Shown here: one piece after another, positions 6,457 to 7,459 of the stretch
Layout: each line of letters opens with the position of its first letter
Numbering within the stretch: position 1 is the stretch's first letter
Source: Anaerolineales bacterium UBA4823
Lineage (GTDB): Bacteria; Chloroflexota; Anaerolineae; Anaerolineales; UBA4823
NCBI GenBank assembly: GCA_002402275.1
Contig: DHFN01000115.1
Span: forward strand, 1 to 7,459
DNA: 7,459 nt
Reading direction: 5' to 3'
Program-made: the position numbers and the translations under genes
The notes under the pieces: generated by a model
Database searches by the model: none
Told to the model about the DNA's origin: nothing
Seen by the model: only the letters and a program-made list of their open reading frames with translations

Positions 6457-6861
6457 TTAATAACTTATGATCCGAGGTAGTTTTTTGGCTTGTTCGACCC
6501 AATCCTCAACTTGAGATAAAACAGGCATTTTGCGGACAAGTTTCTTTGCTTCGTTAATTTCGACAAGTTTTTGATATAAATTGGCAGGGTTACGCTGTGC
6601 CAGTTCGACTACTGTATCCACTCCGGCTTCCTCAAGTAGGTCTGCATATTCAGAAGCAACTCCTTTGATGCGGAACAGATCGAGGTGATTTTCCCACTCC
6701 AGAATTAATTTCTCGCTTATATTGCTCTTCTCTGCAAGTTCTTTGCGTCCTTTCGGAGTAGCTGCAGCAGATAAGAATTGATCGGTATTAGCGATCCCCG
6801 CTTCGTGCAGTTTCTCAGCATATTTAGTGCCTATGCCCTCAACATCTTCAAGTTTTGCCAT
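6457..6861 (-). CDS. DUF4332 helix-hairpin-helix protein
   Basis: This is a 134-aa, nearly all-helical protein matching the DUF4332 family over its full length. It has two helix-hairpin-helix-like units: LEDVEGIGTKYAEKLHEAGI (4-23) and RIKGVASEYADLLEEAGV (64-81). The linking segment TPKGRKELAEKSNISEKLILEW (35-56) and the closing WVEQAKKLPRIISY (121-134) are typical of the family. HhH pairs usually contact DNA backbone without sequence preference, so nucleic-acid binding is plausible, but the role of the family is not established. ATG 6861 is chosen because GGAGG (6867-6871, minus strand) sits five bases upstream. A TTG at 6873 overlaps that ribosome site and is discounted. It has its own -10 box and a strong terminator, hence a single-gene transcript. 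Confidence 0.88.
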   Translation of the reverse strand: MAKLEDVEGIGTKYAEKLHEAGIANTDQFLSAAATPKGRKELAEKSNISEKLILEWENHLDLFRIKGVASEYADLLEEAGVDTVVELAQRNPANLYQKLVEINEAKKLVRKMPVLSQVEDWVEQAKKLPRIISY

Positions 6862-6910
6862 TTTTTCCTCCAAGAGCAGTCGAATAATAAGATTGAATAA
6901 CTATAAAAGT

Positions 6911-6916
6911 ATTATA
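6911..6916 (-). promoter_or_regulatory. -10 box candidate for the DUF4332 gene
   Basis: A perfect TATAAT is read on the minus strand in an AT-rich stretch, about 50 bases before ATG 6861. No good -35 hexamer is seen at 16-18 bases. The layout resembles that of the neighbouring STAS-like gene. Confidence 0.35.
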
Positions 6917-6979
6917 ACTTTAATTCCAAATTATCTAGGTAAGACGGTTAAAAACACCGTTGCTATGATTAAACGTAGA

Positions 6980-7063
6980 GGCGACCCGTATTTAGTTATC
7001 TATCGCTTGATTGGTTCTAAACCCATTGACGAACGGCATGACGGAAAGCCCATATGGGTCGCC
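6980..7063 (+). repeat. Repeat unit A (core type 1)
   Basis: The left arm GGCGACCCGTAT (6980-6991) pairs with the right arm ATATGGGTCGCC (7052-7063) with one G-T wobble. The interior carries TCGCTTGATTGGTTCTAA and CGAACGGCATGACG, shared with units B and C. A small GGTT-CTA-AACC hairpin lies at 7013-7023. Confidence 0.85.
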
Positions 7064-7088
7064 CAAAAAATGTTCCCATTTAACGTAG

Positions 7089-7174
7089 GGGCGACCTGTA
7101 TCAATTTATCCTTCGCTTGATTGGTTCTAAAACCATTGTCGAACGGCATGACGAAAAGCCCATACGGGTCGCCC
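7089..7174 (+). repeat. Repeat unit B (core type 1)
   Basis: The left arm GGGCGACCTGTAT (7089-7101) and right arm ATACGGGTCGCCC (7162-7174) pair with one T-G wobble. The interior is nearly identical to units A and C from TCGCTTGATTGG to the right arm. The segment just inside the left arm is more variable. Confidence 0.85.
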
Positions 7175-7200
7175 AAACGAATTGTTCCCATTTAACGTAG

Positions 7201-7287
7201 GGGCGACCCATATGGTTAGTTTGCATCGGAAAGTTGGAAAGATACTGTTTGATTAAAGACAAGATAGTGTGGTATGGCGGGTCGCCC
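7201..7287 (+). repeat. Repeat unit X (same ends, different core)
   Basis: The ends GGGCGACCC (7201-7209) and GGGTCGCCC (7279-7287) match the other units and the size is alike. The interior has no TCGCTTGATTGG or CGAACGGCATGACG core. It is purine-rich, with GTTGGAAAGA and AGTGTGGTATGG. Confidence 0.7.
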
Positions 7288-7295
7288 TTAAGGAG

Positions 7296-7347
7296 TAGGG
7301 GGAATGTTGAAAGAATAGGCAAACTGGTGTGGAAAAACGGGTCGTCC
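7296..7347 (+). repeat. Degenerate unit X' lacking a left arm
   Basis: After GTAGGGG the CGACCC part of the arm is missing. GTTGAAAGA and GGTGTGG then echo unit X, and the right end is CGGGTCGTCC (7338-7347), with a T replacing C in the arm. It is best read as a partly deleted copy of unit X. Confidence 0.5.
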
Positions 7348-7363
7348 AGAAACGGAGTAATTA

Positions 7364-7449
7364 GGGCGACCCGTATTTATATATCTATCGCTTGATTGGT
7401 TCTAAACCCATTGTCGAACGGCATGACGAAAAGTCCATATGGGTCGCCC
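7364..7449 (+). repeat. Repeat unit C (core type 1)
   Basis: GGGCGACCCGTAT (7364-7376) and ATATGGGTCGCCC (7437-7449) pair with one G-T wobble. The unit differs from unit A by only about five substitutions although unit X and a fragment lie between them. Confidence 0.85.
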
Positions 7450-7459
7450 TTACGGAGGG

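Larger units (their letters stand above)
6972..7459. repeat. Array of REP/MITE-like inverted-repeat elements
   Basis: This gene-free stretch holds five related units, each about 85 bp where complete. Most begin with GGGCGACC(C/T) and end with GGGTCGCCC. Units start near 6980, 7089, 7201, 7296 (degenerate) and 7364; the first three are spaced 109-112 bp. The first two share the trailing flank TGTTCCCATTTAACGTAGG; the last three share flanks of the type TTACGGAG. The closing bases at 7450-7459 repeat this flank, so the array probably continues past the edge. Open frames across it come from the repeats and have no ribosome sites. There is no transposase gene, CRISPR-like spacing or tRNA. The part between 6862 and 6971 holds only the promoter region of the DUF4332 gene. 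Confidence 0.85.

Noticed and set aside
6290..6502. Minus-strand 70-codon open frame between the two small genes
   Set aside because: It overlaps the end of the DUF4332 gene in another frame and runs through the terminator hairpin.
6944..6960. Small inverted repeat ACGGT...ACCGT upstream of the DUF4332 gene
   Set aside because: Five-base arms with a seven-base loop are weak, and it lies too far from the -10 to be called an operator with confidence.
6827..7322. Three open frames of 63-97 codons across the repeat array
   Set aside because: Their sequence comes from the inverted repeats, they overlap each other on both strands, and none has a ribosome site at its start.
6972..7459. CRISPR array
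   Set aside because: Repeated blocks are 85 bp or longer, abut with conserved rather than unique spacers, and no cas genes are nearby.

Overview
The window looks like a chromosomal segment of an anaerobic Chloroflexota bacterium, most likely class Anaerolineae. This is an inference from gene content: a compact LuxR-type regulator with a ribbon-helix-helix-like N-terminus, a DUF4332 protein, a stand-alone methionine-synthase-type activation protein, a GAF-GGDEF sensor, and GGGCGACCC/GGGTCGCCC hairpin repeats. I recall all of these as common there, but no 16S or marker gene is present to prove it. Start sites mostly carry good Shine-Dalgarno sequences.

Layout. (1) 29-2369, plus strand: a class III PLP aminotransferase followed after 55 nt by a Gfo/Idh/MocA-family NAD(P)-dependent oxidoreductase, probably one transcript. 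(2) 2335-2754, minus strand: a small LuxR-type HTH regulator whose 3' end overlaps the oxidoreductase gene tail-to-tail by 35 bp. (3) 2755-2815: a short divergent control region. It holds two overlapping sigma-70-like promoters for the regulator and a perfect 7+4+7 palindrome with a GAAC-N4-GTTC core, the pattern of Gram-positive-type LexA boxes. (4) 2816-3532, plus: a stand-alone MetH activation-domain protein with a C-terminal cysteine cluster. (5) 3675-5771, plus: a membrane-anchored protein with two GAF domains and a GGDEF diguanylate cyclase domain. (6) 5833-6201, minus: a 122-aa protein that looks STAS/SpoIIAA-like. (7) 6457-6861, minus: a DUF4332 helix-hairpin-helix protein, with a structured 3' UTR ending in a strong intrinsic terminator at 6325-6362. 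(8) 6862-7459: non-coding. It holds the DUF4332 promoter region and an array of about five REP/MITE-like inverted-repeat elements that probably continues past the right edge.

The genes do not form one obvious pathway. The aminotransferase/oxidoreductase pair is metabolic, the activation protein serves corrinoid methyl transfer, and the cyclase makes or senses c-di-GMP. The two small minus-strand genes are of unknown function. No defence system, CRISPR array, phage or transposase gene is visible. The least explained parts are the repeat array, the palindrome between the divergent genes, and the structured 3' UTR.
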